NCBI RefSeq assembly: GCF_963966145.1
Contig: NC_091046.1
Location: forward strand, 18,352,001 to 18,416,000
Direction: 5' to 3'
DNA: 64,000 nt
Source of the DNA: Tenebrio molitor
Lineage: Eukaryota > Arthropoda > Insecta > Coleoptera > Tenebrionidae
In this document: in pieces, positions 60,743 through 64,000 of the stretch
How the letters are laid out: each line of letters begins with the position of its first letter
Numbering within the stretch: the stretch's first letter is position 1
Made by a program: the position numbers and the translations under genes
Notes under the pieces: model-generated
Databases searched by the model: none
What the model was told of the DNA's origin: nothing
What the model saw: only the letters and a program-made list of their open reading frames with translations

Positions 60743-60748
60743 AATAAA
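60743..60748 (+). terminator. Poly(A) signal of the TIL gene
   Basis: AATAAA 36 nt after the stop codon, followed by AT-rich sequence. Eukaryotic cleavage signal rather than a bacterial terminator. Confidence 0.6.
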
Positions 60749-60821
60749 GTATGATCAACACAATTTTCTATATGTATATTTTCCTCTGGTCAAAACTACT
60801 CACTTTAAAACTGAAGGTCTG

Positions 60822-61205
60822 TACAGTTAATTTCAAAATTATCGAGTACACCTCAGAAATCAAGAAGTCGATTTATTACAGATTTTTCCACGTGTAAAGA
60901 TGCCTTTTTGAAATTTGAACGTCATATTTTTTATAGGTTAGGTAAGTTTGACAACATAAAATGTCGCTGAAATTTTAGAACACCATAATATTGTCTGTTT
61001 TATCCTCTGCACGGTGCTCTTCGCAATGTTTATAATACTGGGCTACCCCCCGGATCTTCTTCTAATTTGGAAAGAATGAGCACTTTCGCGTTTTCGGTTA
61101 GATTCGGAATTTGTCAAAATTGACCATTGATCATTGACAAAAAATATAAGTGCATTTCACACTGTAGAAAATTAGGTGTACTGTATAATTTTGAAATTAA
61201 CTGTA
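60822..61205. mobile_element. MITE family AF copy 2, between TIL and ADIP-like genes
   Basis: Ends gtacagttaatttcaaaatt / aattttgaaattaactgta. The interior shares gaatgagcactttcgcgttt with the element at 38000. It occupies nearly all of the space between the two converging genes' poly(A) signals. Confidence 0.7.
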
Positions 61206-61224
61206 GGTACATAATATTTAAAAA

Positions 61225-61230
61225 TTTATT
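61225..61230 (-). terminator. Poly(A) signal of the ADIP-like gene
   Basis: AATAAA on the minus strand 54 nt after the TAG. It sits 20 nt from the end of the MITE that fills the space to the TIL gene. Confidence 0.5.
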
Positions 61231-61283
61231 TTCATCGTAAAAAGGGTCATGTACAAAAATTATGCTTCTAACATGTGTCTTCC

Positions 61284-62883
61284 CTATTTCTTTAAATATG
61301 CTAAAGCTAATTCCTTTTTTAAGTTTAAAATTTCATTCATAATTTCAATATTGTTTTCTTCAAGTTTTTCTAAAGTATTTTTATAAACATCTTCATTATG
61401 TTTGTAATTTTGGAGAATTTTCAAGTATTTGTCCTCTTTACTAAAATATTTTCCTAAAAGCAATTTCAACTTATCAAACTATTAATTATGACATATTCAT
61501 TTATACTCTTACCAATATCTTTACCACACATTTCTCGTAAATGATGATTTTCATTTTTTAAATTACTGATATGGTGGGTCAATTCATTCTGCTTAGATTT
61601 AAAATATTGTTTCAACTTTTCCATTTCTATCTTATGCAGTGAAACAGTTTTGTGAAGTTTTGTACACTCATCATTTAATTTAGCCAATTTTCTTTCTTGT
61701 TTCAAATTCTGGTCCTCTACAATTTTTAGTTTTGATTTTAAGCTCAGAATATTTTTCTGTAAAAATAATTTGATAATTTTATATTATACCCTGTTGTTTT
61801 ATATTTTTTTCACTACTAGTCTTAGAAGGGGTCATTATTGAGTCTTGAACTGAACCCAGAAGTAGAATTTCTCTCCTACTAGTTTAATTAAAAAAAAAAA
61901 ATTGTTACAGTCTAGGACTGGTTTACAAATCTATGAGGGGCATGATGACCAACTCAATAGACCGGGACCAATGGCTTAACGTGACTTCCGAATCACGAGA
62001 CAGAATATGGCCTTTTTAAAATTATTTTAAATTTCACCCTGGGTCGGAATCGAACCCGCGACCCTCGCGTCCCTGAGCCAGTGGTTAATAATGAACAGCT
62101 GTCACCTAGTAACGAAAGATTTTCTTTGATTTTATTGGTTAACGTAGACAGACGATTTTCAATTTTCATAGCAACCGTTGAAAAATGAGAACTCTGATCG
62201 TCACATCGGACAAACAAAGTTAATTAATAATTATTATTAGAAAGGGTTTTAACGTATCTAGTAGTGAAAAAATAATATATACACCACGCTAGAGAAGACA
62301 ATTTTAAGCCTCGCTTAAAAAAATGTCTTCTCTATGTAACTATAAAAGTTACTTTTATTCAGTACTAACAAATTAGCTGTTTTATTTGCCTATAGTTCGC
62401 TTAAATGATATTAGGTACCATTTTTTTTTTGGTACATATTTTACTTAGGTACTTTTTTTTTTTGTTTAATTTGACTTTAGTTGTGATATACCTGAAACAT
62501 ACCTCTAAATTACTATTTTTTGTATCTTTTGATACGTTTGAAATATTAGTGTCAGTAATTTGTAACAGTGCTTTCCTGTGCAGATGAATTAACAAAAGTG
62601 TGTTGTTTGCGACACATTGTAAAAGTTTGGGTACTGATTCTTTTAAATCTATTGGTGGAAGTCCAAAAGTATCAAACTCCTACAAGGAATAATAACTTTT
62701 AAACATTTCAACATAAAATAAATTTGGGAATACCTGTGATAGAATATGTAACTGCTCTTCAAAATCATTTTTGGGAAGTATGTCCGAGTTTAATGAATAT
62801 TTCTTTTCAATTTCTTGAAGAAATTTGTCAACATTTTCTGTCACTTCCATGACACCTACATTAACCTCACTGCCTTGATACAT
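61284..62883 (-). CDS. SSX2IP/ADIP-like coiled-coil protein, short form (246 aa, four exons)
   Basis: Exons on the minus strand: 62883-62734, 62679-62503, 61756-61513, 61453-61284. They total 741 nt with matching phases (0, 0, 1) and end in TAG. The N-terminal segment DFEEQLHILSQEFDTFG plus LPPI, followed by VPKLLQCVANNTLLLIHLHRK, aligns by eye with vertebrate SSX2IP (ISYLDQELTTFGFPSLY and following). The rest is Lys/Glu-rich coiled coil (KLKQYFKSKQNELTHHISNL) ending KKELALAYLKK. Known family roles are centriolar satellites, microtubule anchoring and afadin/alpha-actinin binding at junctions. Vertebrate SSX2IP is about 600 aa; here the stop is followed about 55 nt later by AATAAA on this strand, so the protein is short or a C-terminal exon is missed. 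The 746-nt intron holds a MITE with a SINE inside. Confidence 0.78.
61803..62336. mobile_element. Composite foldback MITE family B, copy 3, in an ADIP-like intron
   Basis: Same element as 4769-5197 (cactactagtcttagaaggg ... ctagtagtg ... ctagagaagacaattttaag), with a shortened second hairpin. A SINE replaces part of the first half. Confidence 0.75.
61893..62085 (-). mobile_element. tRNA-derived SINE inserted in MITE B
   Basis: On the minus strand the head reads CCACTGGCTCAGGGACG (box A-like), then 14 nt later GGGTTCGATTCC, a perfect RNA polymerase III box B. A body with tcgtgattcggaagtcacgt (minus strand) follows, and an A/T-rich tail at 61893-61910. There is no complete cloverleaf, so it is a SINE head, not a tRNA gene. 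Confidence 0.65.
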
Positions 62884-63961
62884 CTTATTAATTGTATGTT
62901 CTTTCTTTGACTATTTTATTTTAATAAATAATTATTTTCTCCTTTATTCAAATATGTAATAGTAAAAACCAGTTTATTATCCAATTCAATTGATTCGTGG
63001 AATCGTTTCTGGGAACAAAAAAAAAAATGAGGTTAAAAACAATATAATTATGCAATTGCAACACCATCCACTCATTCAACTCTTTTGATTGGGTTTCAAT
63101 CAACAATTTCTTTCACTTTTGTTTTATTCTTTTAAATTGCTGGGGCGGCAAGTCCACAAAACATCGGGAGATTTGTATAATTACTAGATTAGAAAGAATA
63201 AGAAATACACAACTGTCATTACTGTCAAGGTCAAGTCAATCGTCAATCACAGTATCTGACAGTATGTAGGTTAAGTGGTTGTAAACAGGTAGATTTTATG
63301 GTGATATAAAATTTAAAGTTAGTGATGGCGTTATTTAATTTTTGACAAACAAATGCTATAGTTTCAAAAGTATGTTATGAACACAGGTCTATTATTGTAT
63401 AATGTATTTACATTCGTATTCGTAAGCAGACAGACTTCTTAGCATGTAGCAGTTCATGGAGATGACAATTTTATAGTAAGTATATTATACGTATACATTA
63501 TAGTGTCACAAAAGAATGAGAAAGATATTGCACTATATTTTAAATTTTATATTATTTTTATATCACTACTCCTTAGTGTAAATTTTCCAAAATTATGCAG
63601 TGTGAGTTGTGAGCTATTAAAAACGTCAAATGAGATCATCTGTAAACATGAAATCAGAAGTAAATATGTGTTGTTAAATAAAAGATAATTAAACCTATTT
63701 CAAGTAATTACAGTAATTTTCCTTTTGGATCTTACCTATATGCTATTATAAAATAAAATAAAAATCCAAAAATGTTTAGTTGCTTTTATCACGGTCAGTT
63801 TATGATCTTCCAATGTCTGTCTTGTTTGGTACACATATGAGATGATTTCCGTACATCGTTAACACGAAATTTTCCATGCTTCATGTATGAACTTAACAAC
63901 CAAATGTACTGCTCATAACGTTATAACAAATACCGATTTTTTGCAGGCTTGTACATATAAT

Positions 63962-64000
63962 ATGGATACACGAGAATTTTTATTGGATTCTCCAGAGTCT
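63962..64000 (+). CDS. Start of an unidentified gene, cut by the window edge
   Basis: A strong acceptor (ttttttgcag) ends at 63946. It is followed by 15 nt of leader and an ATG opening MDTREFLLDSPES to the last base. Only 13 residues are visible and I do not recognise them. The acceptor implies a non-coding 5' exon, and orientation makes it divergent from the ADIP-like gene 1.1 kb away. The short length makes this a tentative call. Confidence 0.45.
   Translation, partial: MDTREFLLDSPES

Noticed and set aside
62044..62085. tRNA-like promoter boxes
   Set aside because: No acceptor stem or anticodon arm can be formed; interpreted as a SINE head, not a tRNA gene.
1..64000. CRISPR arrays, bacterial operons, riboswitches
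   Set aside because: Spliced genes and insect transposons dominate; the direct repeats seen are too few and too long to be CRISPR.

Overview
The window looks like insect nuclear DNA, probably a beetle, although the order is only inferred. It is AT-rich, its genes are split by GT-AG introns that range from about 50 nt to 15.8 kb, and the repeats are almost all remnants of cut-and-paste DNA transposons and short foldback elements (MITEs). The supported protein-coding genes are as follows. (1) A complete coding region for retinal degeneration B / PITPNM runs on + from 12691 to 44163: 19 coding exons, 1231 codons, all splice phases consistent. (2) A small secreted TIL-type protease inhibitor of 83 aa lies on + at 60406-60707. 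(3) A short SSX2IP/ADIP-like coiled-coil protein of 246 aa lies on - at 62883-61284. (4) The first 13 codons of a further + strand gene begin at 63962 and run off the window. There is also a near-intact three-exon tyrosine recombinase of Crypton type on - at 24412-23233, inside an intron of rdgB.

Layout. 1-12.6 kb is the upstream region and possible first intron of rdgB; 0.9-6.7 kb of it is packed with MITEs. 12.6-15.3 kb holds the PITP domain and FFAT exons. 15.3-20.3 kb is an intron with MITEs and a LINE fragment. 20.3-21.3 kb holds the middle exons. 21.3-25.8 kb is an intron with MITEs and the recombinase array. 25.8-28.2 kb holds the DDHD and LNS2 exons, several separated by very short introns. 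28.2-44.0 kb is one giant last intron containing a 1.6-kb long inverted repeat, nested MITEs, Tc1 and mariner-type transposase relics and a hAT element with a perfect 8-bp target duplication. The last 44 codons of rdgB and its 3' UTR are at 44.03-44.6 kb. 44.6-60.3 kb is intergenic, filled with MITEs, relics and a GC-richer zone without intact genes. 60.4-64 kb is compact again, with the TIL gene and the ADIP-like gene converging across a single MITE, and the ADIP-like gene divergent from the gene at the right edge.

The host genes are not an operon and need not act together. rdgB is a phosphatidylinositol / phosphatidic acid exchange protein of ER-plasma membrane contact sites. The TIL protein should be secreted. 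The ADIP family works at centrosomes and cell junctions. The most unusual structures are a head-to-tail array of short repeat units, one of which carries the recombinase gene, and chains of MITEs that abut one another at shared GTAC tetranucleotides.
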